Assembly: GCA_041621405.1 (NCBI GenBank)
Contig: JBFKAV010000101.1
Location: 1-13,451 of the forward strand
Direction of reading: 5' to 3'
Origin: JBFKAV01 sp041621405
GTDB lineage: Bacteria; Pseudomonadota; Alphaproteobacteria; Rhodobacterales; Rhodobacteraceae
Length of the DNA stretch: 13,451 nucleotides
Part shown: positions 7,287 to 13,451 of the stretch, in pieces
Numbering within the stretch: the first letter of the stretch is position 1
How the letters are laid out: the number at the start of each line of letters is the position of its first letter
The notes under the pieces: generated by a model
The model's database searches: none
Seen by the model: the letters and a program-made list of their open reading frames with translations, nothing else
Told to the model about the DNA's origin: nothing
Program-made: the position numbers and the translations under genes

Positions 7287-8069
7287 ATGCGATTTCTTCT
7301 GCTGCCCGCCCGTCGAGCCCTGATTCTGGCGTGCGTTCTCGCGCTTACGGGCTGCTCGCCCCCCGACATCGCCAGCCGCCGCGCGCCCGCACAGGTCGAT
7401 GGCTACGGTTCGGTCCAGGACGGCAGCATCACCCTGCCTGCCGTCGACCCGAAGTACCTCGAGGGCGTCAACCGCCGGACGATAATGACCTACTATGGCC
7501 GCGAGCCGCCCGGGACGATCGTCATCGACCCCTTCGCCAAGTTCCTGTTCCTGGTGCTCTCCGACGGCCGTGCGATCCGCTACCCGATCGCCGTGGGTCG
7601 CGAGGGCCGCGGCTTCCGCGGCAGCGCCTATGTGGGCCGCAAGGAGGCCTGGCCCGGCTGGACGCCAACGGCCAACATGATCCGCACCGAGCCCGAGGTC
7701 TATGCCGGCTTCGCCCGCGGCATCCCCGGCGGCATTGCCAGCCCGCTCGGGGCACGGGCGCTCTACCTCTACCGCGACTCGCGCGACACCCATTATCGGA
7801 TCCACGGCACCAACGACATGTCTTCGATCGGCAACAACACCTCGGCCGGCTGTATCCGGCTTTTCAACCAGGACATCATCGACCTCTACCAGCGGGTGCC
7901 GCGCGGCGCCCGGGTGGTGGTGAGGACCTACCCGGAATCGGTTGCGCTGGAGGGCTACGCGCTGGCGAATCGTGGCACGCAATTGCCGGCGGTGATCATC
8001 GCGCCCGAAGTGCTCTACGGCGCGGTGGCCGAGCAGCAGGCGGCAGAAGCGGCGGCGGGCGGGAGCTGA
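7287..8069 (+). CDS. L,D-transpeptidase (YkuD domain) lipoprotein
   Basis: This 260-residue enzyme of the cell envelope forms 3-3 peptidoglycan cross-links or attaches proteins to peptidoglycan. The N-terminus has arginines, a hydrophobic stretch and the lipobox LTGC, so Cys23 is probably lipidated and the protein membrane-anchored on the periplasmic side. The YkuD domain covers about 76-214, beginning at GTIVIDPFAKFLFLV. The catalytic signature is HGTND (173-177) and SAGCIRL (186-192), with nucleophile Cys189, His173 and Arg191 all present. The C-terminal 45 residues are a tail ending in Ala-rich sequence. ATG 7287 begins the signal peptide, but no good ribosome site lies close by (AGGAA is about 17 bases away). 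Its stop is two bases from that of the convergent cupin gene. Confidence 0.93.
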   Translation: MRFLLLPARRALILACVLALTGCSPPDIASRRAPAQVDGYGSVQDGSITLPAVDPKYLEGVNRRTIMTYYGREPPGTIVIDPFAKFLFLVLSDGRAIRYPIAVGREGRGFRGSAYVGRKEAWPGWTPTANMIRTEPEVYAGFARGIPGGIASPLGARALYLYRDSRDTHYRIHGTNDMSSIGNNTSAGCIRLFNQDIIDLYQRVPRGARVVVRTYPESVALEGYALANRGTQLPAVIIAPEVLYGAVAEQQAAEAAAGGS

Positions 8070-8071
8070 GC

Positions 8072-8410
8072 TCAGAGCCGGATCACGTAGTCCTTCCGCG
8101 TGGTCTCGAGCACCTCCCAGGTTCCGGTGAAGCCCGGGCGGATCACGAAGCTGTCGCCTTCCCGGACAGTCACCGCCTTGCCGCCCTCCTCGGCGATCAC
8201 CGAGACGCCGGCGAGGATGTGGCAGTACTCCCACTCGTCGTAGGCGATGCGCCACTTGCCGGGCGTCGATTCCCAGATGCCGCAATAGAGCCCGTCGCGC
8301 TCCTCGAGGTTCCAGGTGGCGTGGACCGGATCGCCCTCGAGCACCTTGGCGGGGTCGGGGCGGGCGGTTTCTGGTGCGCCGGCGGGAGTGACGGGCAGGA
8401 AATTTGCCAA
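8072..8410 (-). CDS. Cupin-domain protein (Cupin_3/DUF861 type)
   Basis: This small cytoplasmic protein of 112 residues is a single cupin barrel of the group that includes the (S)-ureidoglycine aminohydrolase cupin domain. Typical elements are GIWESTPGKWRIAYDEWEYCHILAG (44-68), with His64 as the clearest potential metal ligand, and VREGDSFVIRPGFTGTWEVLE (82-102). Its substrate is unknown; members are often found beside amine or ureide metabolism genes. The start is TTG (8410-8408), supported by GAGGT six bases upstream and the absence of a nearby in-frame ATG. It converges on the L,D-transpeptidase gene and diverges from the methyltransferase gene. Confidence 0.85.
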   Translation of the reverse strand: MANFLPVTPAGAPETARPDPAKVLEGDPVHATWNLEERDGLYCGIWESTPGKWRIAYDEWEYCHILAGVSVIAEEGGKAVTVREGDSFVIRPGFTGTWEVLETTRKDYVIRL

Positions 8411-8490
8411 GGGCTGACCTCGAGATTTCTGGTGCGGAGACCTTGTCGCCGGCTTACCATCCGCGCCGACCGAGGCAAAGCGGTGCCACG

Positions 8491-9351
8491 ATGGCCGAAG
8501 TTTCCCCCGGAAACGCTAGGGAAGCCAGGTTCTGGAACGCGGCGCGAGGCCGTGCCTGGGTCGACCACGAGGCCGAGCTCGACGCGGTCCACGCCCCGGC
8601 GCTCGACCTCCTGCTCGAAAGGGCCGGCTTGCGGTCGGGCGATCGGGTGCTCGACATCGGCTGCGGCACCGGCGCGAGCAGCCTGGCCGCGGCCCGCGCA
8701 GTCGCCCCGGGAGGCGCCGTCGTCGGGCTCGACGTCGCCGCCCAGCTGCTCGCGAGGGCCCGCGCCCGCGCGGCGGAGAAGGGGCTCGGCAACGCGGCCT
8801 TCATCGAGGGCGACGCCCAGGTCCAGGTCTTTCCAGAGCCCCGGTTCGACGCCGCGATCTCGCGCTTCGGGGTGATGTTCTTCTCCGACCCGGTCGCCGC
8901 TTTCGCCAGCATCGCCCGGGCGCTGAGGCCGGGCGCGCGGCTGACCTTCGTGGCGTGGGCCGCGCTCGGCGAGAACCCCTATTTCGCGGTCCCGGGAGCA
9001 GCCGCGGTCCGACGTCTGGGCGAAGGCGCGCCGGCGGTGCCCGGCACGCCGGGCCCGCTGGCGTTCCAGGACCGCGACCGGGTGGCGGGTCTGATGGGCC
9101 GCGCCGGTCTGCGCGAGATATCCGCCGAACGGGTGGTGGCCGATCTGACCCCGCGAGGCGACGTCGCCGAAGTCGTCCGCCTGATGACCAGCATCGGTCC
9201 GGCGTCGCGGCTCCTGACCGAGCTTGGCGGCAGCGCCGAGGACGCCGCCGCGATCGCCGCGGACGTGGCCGGGGGGATCACCCGCTACGCCACGCCACAA
9301 GGCGTGCGCATTCCGGCCACCTTCAACCTCTTCTGCGCCGCGGCCCCTTGA
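8491..9351 (+). CDS. Class I SAM-dependent methyltransferase
   Basis: This 286-residue cytoplasmic protein has a Rossmann-type methyltransferase domain of the Methyltransf_11/25 kind. Motif I is RVLDIGCGTGASS (52-64), the acidic residue that holds the ribose is Asp81 (VGLD), the adenine-binding region is EGDAQ (106-110), and motif IV is FDAAISRFGVMFFSDP (119-134). A post-core segment RLTFVAWAALGENPYF resembles uncharacterised UbiE-like relatives. The methyl acceptor cannot be predicted. The frame is open back to a TTG at 8404, but ATG 8491 fits the family N-terminus; the ribosome site there is poor (GAGG about 15 bases away). The gene is single, divergent from the cupin and convergent with the solute-binding protein gene. 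Confidence 0.88.
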   Translation: MAEVSPGNAREARFWNAARGRAWVDHEAELDAVHAPALDLLLERAGLRSGDRVLDIGCGTGASSLAAARAVAPGGAVVGLDVAAQLLARARARAAEKGLGNAAFIEGDAQVQVFPEPRFDAAISRFGVMFFSDPVAAFASIARALRPGARLTFVAWAALGENPYFAVPGAAAVRRLGEGAPAVPGTPGPLAFQDRDRVAGLMGRAGLREISAERVVADLTPRGDVAEVVRLMTSIGPASRLLTELGGSAEDAAAIAADVAGGITRYATPQGVRIPATFNLFCAAAP

Positions 9352-9373
9352 GCGCGCCGCGGCGAGGGGCACG

Positions 9374-10840
9374 TCACTCGACCCAGCGCACCTGAGTCAG
9401 GTCGTTGGCCTGGGTCGGCGAGTTCTCCCAGAGCCCCTCGATCTTGGCGTTCGCGACGCCGGTCTTGGCGAGCTGGAACAGGTAGCCGTTGACGAAATCC
9501 TCGGCGACCTTCGCCTGCGCGTCCCTGAGGAGCGCCGAGCGCTCGGACGGGTCGGCGGTGACGTCGAGCTCGGCCATGAGCTCCTGGAAGTCCGGGTCGG
9601 CGTACTGGAAGTAGTAGTCCTCGCGGCCGTAGATGCCGATATCGGCGGGCTCGGTATGGCTGACGATCGTGAGGTCGAAGTCCTTGCCCTTGAACACCTG
9701 CTCTAGCCACTGCGCCCATTCGAGGTTGGAGATCTCCGTCTCGATCCCGACCGCCCTCAGCTGGGCGGCGATGATCTCGCCACCGCGGCGGGCGTAGGTC
9801 GGCGGCGGCAGGGCGAGGCGGAGCGTGAGGCCGGAGACCCCGGCCTCGGTCAAGAGCGCCTTCGACTTCTCCGGGTCGAATCCCGAGAGTTCGGTGAGGT
9901 CGACGTAATCGGGATTGTGCGGCGCGAAGTGGCTGCCGATCGGCGTGCCATAGCCGAACATCGCGCCGTCGATGATCTCTTGCCGGTTGATGGCATGGGC
10001 GATGGCCTCGCGCACGGTCTTGTTATCCAGAGGCGGCTGCTTGTTATTCATCGCCAGGATCGTCTCGCCCTCGGTCGAGCCGACGATCACCCTGAACCGG
10101 GGATCGGCCTCGAACTGGCCCAGTGTCTCCGGCGCCGGGAAGTTCGGGAAGGCGTCGACGTCGCCCGCCATCATCGCCGCGAAGGCGGCGTTGGGGTCTG
10201 AGATGAAGCGGAAGGTGGCCGAGGCCAGCGCCGGGGCCTCGCCCCAGTAATTCGCGTTCCGCGCAATCTCGACCCGGTCGCCCTGGACCCAGCGGGTGAA
10301 GACGAAGGGGCCGGTGCCGACCGGGTTGGTGGCGTTGGTCTCGGCCGATTCGGGCGCCACGATCACCGCGTCGCCCCAGGCGAGGTTGAAGGGCAGGTTG
10401 CCGTTCGGGGCGGAAAGCGTGATCTCGACCGTCTGCGGATCGACCACCGTGACCTCGCTGATCCCGGCGAAAAGCGCCTTCTGCGCATTGGCGCTGTCGT
10501 CGGCGCGGGCCCGGTCGAGCGAGAATTTCACGTCTTCGGCGTCGAAGCTGGTGCCGTCGTGGAAGGTGACGCCGTCGTGGAGGGTGAAGGTCCAGGTCAG
10601 TCCGTCGTCGCTGACCTCCCAAGCTTCGGCGAGCGCGGGCACGATCGAGCCGTCGGGTGCGAAGCGGGTCAGGCCCTCGAAGACGTTGGCGTAGACCACC
10701 TCGTCGATCGCGGCGGCGGCGCCGGCGGTGGGGTCGAGGTTCGGCGGTTCGAGCACCATGCCGATGGCGATGGTGTCCTGCTGGGCGAACGCGGGGCCGG
10801 CGGCGAGCGCGAAGGCGGCGAGCACGAGGCGGCTTTTCAT
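9374..10840 (-). CDS. ABC transporter family 5 solute-binding protein (peptide/opine/nickel type)
   Basis: This 488-residue periplasmic binding protein starts with a Sec signal peptide (MKSRLVLAAFALAAGPAFA, probable cleavage after residue 19). The mature protein has the usual family 5 elements: PPNLDPT near the start, YANVFEGLTRF (50-60), LAEAWEVSDDGLTWTF, FHDGTSFDAEDVKFSLDRA and VGTGPFVF. The ATG at 10840-10838 has GGGAGG eight bases before it. It should capture the ligand for a DppBC-type permease pair. The nearest such permeases are on the same strand but 5.3 kb further along (2352-4117), separated by six genes. It may be the partner of that importer or belong to a separate system. The ligand is not predictable, since family 5 members bind peptides, opines, sugars, nickel and other solutes. 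Confidence 0.93.
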   Translation of the reverse strand: MKSRLVLAAFALAAGPAFAQQDTIAIGMVLEPPNLDPTAGAAAAIDEVVYANVFEGLTRFAPDGSIVPALAEAWEVSDDGLTWTFTLHDGVTFHDGTSFDAEDVKFSLDRARADDSANAQKALFAGISEVTVVDPQTVEITLSAPNGNLPFNLAWGDAVIVAPESAETNATNPVGTGPFVFTRWVQGDRVEIARNANYWGEAPALASATFRFISDPNAAFAAMMAGDVDAFPNFPAPETLGQFEADPRFRVIVGSTEGETILAMNNKQPPLDNKTVREAIAHAINRQEIIDGAMFGYGTPIGSHFAPHNPDYVDLTELSGFDPEKSKALLTEAGVSGLTLRLALPPPTYARRGGEIIAAQLRAVGIETEISNLEWAQWLEQVFKGKDFDLTIVSHTEPADIGIYGREDYYFQYADPDFQELMAELDVTADPSERSALLRDAQAKVAEDFVNGYLFQLAKTGVANAKIEGLWENSPTQANDLTQVRWVE

Positions 10841-10963
10841 CTGGGGTCCCTCCCATTGGACTTTGGGGCGAGCTTAACGGCGGCCCGGACCCGAATCCAG
10901 CGCGAGCATCGGGCCTTGCCTGCATCCCCGATCGCGGGAAGGATCGCAGCAAGGGAGGCGCGC
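10841..10963. promoter_or_regulatory. Divergent promoter region between solute-binding protein and SDR genes
   Basis: These 123 bases must contain the start signals of two outward-facing genes. Ribosome sites are clear at both ends (GGGAGG on the minus side; AAGGGAGG at 10951-10958 on the plus side). No strong -35/-10 pair is evident on either strand. Confidence 0.5.
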
Positions 10964-11704
10964 ATGAGGCTTCAGGGCAAGAGGGCGGTGATTACCGGGG
11001 CGGGCTCGGGATTTGGCGCGGGGATCGCGCGGAAATTCGCGACGGAAGGCGCCCGGGTGATGGTGGCCGACATCGACGCCGCGGCCGCGCGCGCGATCGC
11101 CGAGGAGATCGGCGGGATGGCGCAGGAGGTCGACGTGGCGCGTGGCGATGCCGTCGAGGCGATGGCCGAGGCGGCGCGGTCGGCCTTCGGGCGGGTCGAT
11201 ATCCTGGTCAACAACGCCGGGATCACGCATTGGCCTAAGCCGCTCGAGGAGGTGACCGAGGAGGAGTTCGACCGGGTCTTCGCGGTGAACGCGAAGTCGG
11301 TCTACCTCACCGCGCGGGCCTTCGTGCCGGGGATGAAGGCGGCGGGCGCGGGCGCGATCCTCAACGTCGCCTCGACGGCCGGTCTCTCGCCCAGGCCGCG
11401 GCTCAACTGGTACAACGCGTCGAAGGGCTGGATGATCACCGCGACGAAGACGATGGCGGTCGAGCTTGCGCCCTTCGGGGTCCGGGTCAACGCGATCGCC
11501 CCGGTGGCGGGCGAGACGCCGCTTCTGAAGAGTTTTCTGGGCGAGGACACGCCCGAGATCCGGGCGAAGTTCCTGGCTACCATCCCCCTGGGTCGGTTCT
11601 CGACGCCGGAGGACATGGGCAACGCGGCCTGCTTTCTCTGCTCGGACGAGGCGTCGATGGTCACAGGGGTGGCACTGGAAGTGGACGGCGGGCGTTGTAT
11701 CTGA
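10964..11704 (+). CDS. Short-chain dehydrogenase/reductase (classical SDR, FabG-like)
   Basis: This 246-residue NAD(P)-dependent oxidoreductase has the full classical SDR pattern: glycine motif TGAGSGFG (11-18), Asp36 after the second strand (VADID), which favours NAD(H) over NADP(H), NNAG at 83-86, and the catalytic tetrad Asn109, Ser137, Tyr150 and Lys154 (YNASK). The C-terminus TGVALEVDGGRCI closes the fold as in FabG and glucose or 3-hydroxy-acid dehydrogenases. The substrate is unknown. ATG 10964 is chosen over the longer open frame because AAGGGAGG lies five bases upstream and the family N-terminus begins there. It is divergent from the solute-binding protein gene and followed by a strong G/C hairpin and then the peptidase gene. 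Confidence 0.93.
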   Translation: MRLQGKRAVITGAGSGFGAGIARKFATEGARVMVADIDAAAARAIAEEIGGMAQEVDVARGDAVEAMAEAARSAFGRVDILVNNAGITHWPKPLEEVTEEEFDRVFAVNAKSVYLTARAFVPGMKAAGAGAILNVASTAGLSPRPRLNWYNASKGWMITATKTMAVELAPFGVRVNAIAPVAGETPLLKSFLGEDTPEIRAKFLATIPLGRFSTPEDMGNAACFLCSDEASMVTGVALEVDGGRCI

Positions 11705-11711
11705 GGGCGGA

Positions 11712-11767
11712 GCGGGGGGATTCACACCCCCCGCGCCCCCCCGTGCGGTATTTGGGACAAGAAGAAG
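11712..11767 (+). repeat. Rhodobacterales-type intergenic repeat: G6/C6 hairpin plus TATTTGGGACAAGAAGAAG
   Basis: GCGGGGGG (11712-11719) pairs perfectly with CCCCCCGC (11727-11734) around a seven-base loop, eight bases after the SDR stop. It is followed by a C-rich stretch and then TATTTGGGACAAGAAGAAG (11749-11767). From memory, hairpins followed by TATTTGG-type and AAGAAGAAG-type sequence recur many times between genes in Rhodobacterales genomes. No second copy lies in this window, so repeat status is inferred. It probably ends SDR transcription. Its A/G-rich end runs straight into the ribosome site of the next gene. Confidence 0.55.
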
Positions 11768-11777
11768 AGGGGAAGGC

Positions 11778-12779
11778 GTGAGGCCGGGCGCGCGAAATCT
11801 GATCACCGACGTGGCGGGACTCTGGGTGGGCAACGCCGAGGATCCGGGCCTGAAGTCCGGCGTCACGGTGCTGGTCGCGGACCGGCCGTTCGTCGCCGCG
11901 GTGAACGTGATGGGGGGCGCGCCGGGGACGCGGGAGACCGACATGCTCGCGCCCGACCGGGTGGTGCAGGAGGTCGACGCGCTGGTGCTGTCGGGAGGCT
12001 CGGCCTTCGGGCTCGACGCGGCCTCGGGCGTCGCCGACGGGCTCCGGGCGGAGGGGCGCGGCTTTGCGGTGGGCGAGGCGCGGGTGCCGATCGTGCCGGG
12101 GGCGATTCTCTTTGACCTCCTCAACGGCGGCGCGAAGGACTGGATTGAGAACCCCTACCCCGGTCTTGGGCGCGCGGCGCTGGCGGCGGCGGGCGAGGCC
12201 TTCGCGCTTGGCACCGCCGGGGCGGGCGCCGGGGCGACGACGCGGGGGCTGAAGGGCGGGCTCGGCTCGGCCTCGGCGGTGCTCGACGGCGGGCTGACGG
12301 TCGGGGCGCTGGTCGCGGTCAACGCGCTGGGGTCGGCGACGGTGGGCTCCGCGGCGCAGTTCTGGGCGGCGCCCTGGGAGATGGGCGACGAGTTCGGCGG
12401 CCTCGGGCCGGCGCCGGCGGGGTCCTGGGATCCGGGCACCGAGCCTCTGCCCGACAAGCATTCCGGCGCGGCCACGACCATCGCCATCGTGGCGACCGAC
12501 GCGCGTCTGACCCAGGCCGAGGCGACGCGGCTTGCAACCGCGGCGCACGACGGGATGGCGCGGGCGCTCGTCCCCTCGCACACGCCCTTTGACGGCGATC
12601 TCGTCTTCGCGGCGGCAACCGGCGAGAAGCCGCTCTCCGACCCGCTGGCCGACCCCTACCGGCTCGGCCATGCCGCCGCCTGCTGCCTCGCCCGCGCCAT
12701 CGCCCGGGCGGTTTACCTGGCGCAGCCAGCGCCGGGCGACCTGCTGCCCTCGTGGTCGGAGCGGTTCGGCGGCCTCTAG
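11778..12779 (+). CDS. P1-family (S58, DmpA/NylC-like) peptidase
   Basis: This 333-residue protein belongs to the self-processing N-terminal nucleophile hydrolases that act on N-terminal L- or D-amino acid peptides, beta-peptides or nylon oligomers. Typical segments are GVTVLVADRPFVAAVNVMGGAPGTRETD (28-55), DALVLSGGSAFGLDAASGV (67-85), VPIVPGAILFDL (103-114) and, in the small subunit, TTIAIVATDARLTQAEATRLA with AHDGMARALVPSHTPFDGDLVF (256-277). The family normally cuts itself before a Thr or Ser that follows Asn. Here the expected Asn-Thr-Thr reads Ala232-Thr233-Thr234, so processing may differ. The start is GTG at 11778, with AGGGGAAGG immediately upstream. It follows the SDR across the repeat and converges on the PfkB gene with a 24-base gap. 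The substrate is unknown. Confidence 0.9.
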   Translation: MRPGARNLITDVAGLWVGNAEDPGLKSGVTVLVADRPFVAAVNVMGGAPGTRETDMLAPDRVVQEVDALVLSGGSAFGLDAASGVADGLRAEGRGFAVGEARVPIVPGAILFDLLNGGAKDWIENPYPGLGRAALAAAGEAFALGTAGAGAGATTRGLKGGLGSASAVLDGGLTVGALVAVNALGSATVGSAAQFWAAPWEMGDEFGGLGPAPAGSWDPGTEPLPDKHSGAATTIAIVATDARLTQAEATRLATAAHDGMARALVPSHTPFDGDLVFAAATGEKPLSDPLADPYRLGHAAACCLARAIARAVYLAQPAPGDLLPSWSERFGGL

Positions 12780-12803
12780 CGACCTGCGGGCCGCCGCCGG
12801 GCC

Positions 12804-13451
12804 TCAGATCAGCCCGTGGCGGTGGAAGAGTGCCTTGACGTCGCTTTCCGGCCGGGCGCCGAAATGGCCGATCACCTCTGCGGCCGCGACGCAGCCCATC
12901 CGGCCCGCCGTCCTGAGGCTCTGGCCGGTGGCGAGCCCGTAGAGGAACCCCGCGGCGAACTGGTCGCCCGCGCCGGTGGCGTCGACCGGCACCACCCGGT
13001 GCACCGGCACCTCGACCCGCTCGCCCTCGCGGATCAGCGTGACGTCGCCGCCCGAGCGGGTGCAGACCACGATCGGGCAGTCGGCGGCGGCGCGGGTCAG
13101 CGCCTCCTCGAGGTCCTCGGTCTCGTAGAGCGATTCCCATTCGTGCTGGTTGCCGATCACGTAGTCGAGCGCGCGCACCAGGTGGTGGAAGTCGCTGCGG
13201 TGGCGGTCGACGCAGAACGGGTCGGAAAGCGTGACGCCGGCCACGCCGCCGCCCATGCGGCAGGCCTCGGCGGCGGCCTGGAAGGCGCGCTTGCCCTGCG
13301 GTTTGTCGAAGAGATAGCCCTCCAGAAACAGAACCTCTGCGCCGCCCGCCACCGCGTCGTCGACGTCCTCGGGGCCGAGCTCGGCGGAAATCCCGAGGTA
13401 GGTGTTCATCGAGCGCTCGCCGTCCGGCGTGACGAAGATCATGGAGCGCGA
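12804..13451 (-). CDS. PfkB-family carbohydrate/adenosine kinase (N-terminus beyond window)
   Basis: The last 215 residues of a minus-strand kinase whose start lies beyond the right edge; full members are about 330 residues. The visible part has SRSMIFVTPDGERSMNTYLG at its beginning, FLEGYLFD, the substrate-side segment LDYVIGNQHEWESLY, and the PfkB signature DATGAGDQFAAGFLYGL with its catalytic Asp and anion-hole glycines. This sequence type is usually annotated adenosine kinase in Rhodobacterales, which would phosphorylate adenosine to AMP for purine salvage, but sugar specificity cannot be excluded without the N-terminal half. Stop TGA is at 12806-12804. Confidence 0.92.
   Translation of the reverse strand, partial: SRSMIFVTPDGERSMNTYLGISAELGPEDVDDAVAGGAEVLFLEGYLFDKPQGKRAFQAAAEACRMGGGVAGVTLSDPFCVDRHRSDFHHLVRALDYVIGNQHEWESLYETEDLEEALTRAAADCPIVVCTRSGGDVTLIREGERVEVPVHRVVPVDATGAGDQFAAGFLYGLATGQSLRTAGRMGCVAAAEVIGHFGARPESDVKALFHRHGLI

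Noticed and set aside
7094..8875. 593-residue plus-strand open frame across three genes
   Set aside because: It overlaps the HD hydrolase, L,D-transpeptidase, cupin and methyltransferase genes in the wrong frame and has no domain-like sequence; it reflects scarce stop codons in GC-rich DNA.
10559..10963. N-terminal extension of the SDR frame into the solute-binding protein gene
   Set aside because: The extension is antisense to the signal-peptide end of the binding protein; the SDR start at 10964 has a strong ribosome site.
10874..12124. Long minus-strand frames opposite the SDR and P1 peptidase genes
   Set aside because: Low-complexity Arg/Pro/Ala composition and full overlap with well-supported genes; no motif or ribosome site.

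Overview
The window reads as a stretch of a high-GC alphaproteobacterial chromosome, most likely from the order Rhodobacterales (Roseobacter/Paracoccus relatives). This rests on the strongly GC-biased codon use, the adenosine-kinase-type PfkB protein and Hint_2-type protein in forms familiar from that order, a CtrA-type box (TTAA-N7-TTAA), and a hairpin plus TATTTGGGACAAGAAGAAG unit that I remember as a recurrent intergenic sequence in these genomes. No transposase, integrase, phage gene, CRISPR array, tRNA or rRNA was seen.

Layout. Positions 1-4117 (minus strand) hold a tightly coupled operon for a peptide/opine/nickel-type ABC importer: permease dppB-like, permease dppC-like, a double-ATPase fusion (dppD-dppF in one chain), then an aldehyde dehydrogenase that runs off the left edge. 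The reading frames overlap by 4, 4 and 8 bases. A gene-free region of about 400 bp (4118-4516) carries a CtrA-like box in front of a small plus-strand Hint-domain protein that lacks the usual splicing residues. Next come creatinase (5263-6468), behind a leader with two mutually exclusive hairpins, a MESH1-like HD phosphohydrolase (6676-7209), and a lipoprotein L,D-transpeptidase (7287-8069). A minus-strand cupin converges on the last of these, and a plus-strand SAM-dependent methyltransferase diverges from the cupin. A minus-strand family 5 solute-binding protein (9374-10840) is the natural partner of the importer but lies 5.3 kb from its permeases. Divergent from it, on the plus strand, are a short-chain dehydrogenase and a P1-family (S58) peptidase, separated by the Rhodobacterales-type repeat. 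The right edge holds the C-terminal part of a minus-strand PfkB/adenosine-kinase-like gene.

How the genes may work together (inference). The solute-binding protein, two permeases, fused ATPase and aldehyde dehydrogenase look like one uptake-and-oxidation module for a small peptide-like or amine-like compound. Creatinase and the oxidoreductases suggest a neighbourhood of nitrogenous small-molecule catabolism, but no urease, sarcosine oxidase or creatininase is visible. The HD hydrolase, L,D-transpeptidase and kinase look like ordinary housekeeping or stress genes. I do not see a clearly new multi-gene system. The points most worth checking are the CtrA-boxed degenerate Hint protein, the creatinase leader, and the P1 peptidase whose expected Asn at the self-cleavage site is Ala.
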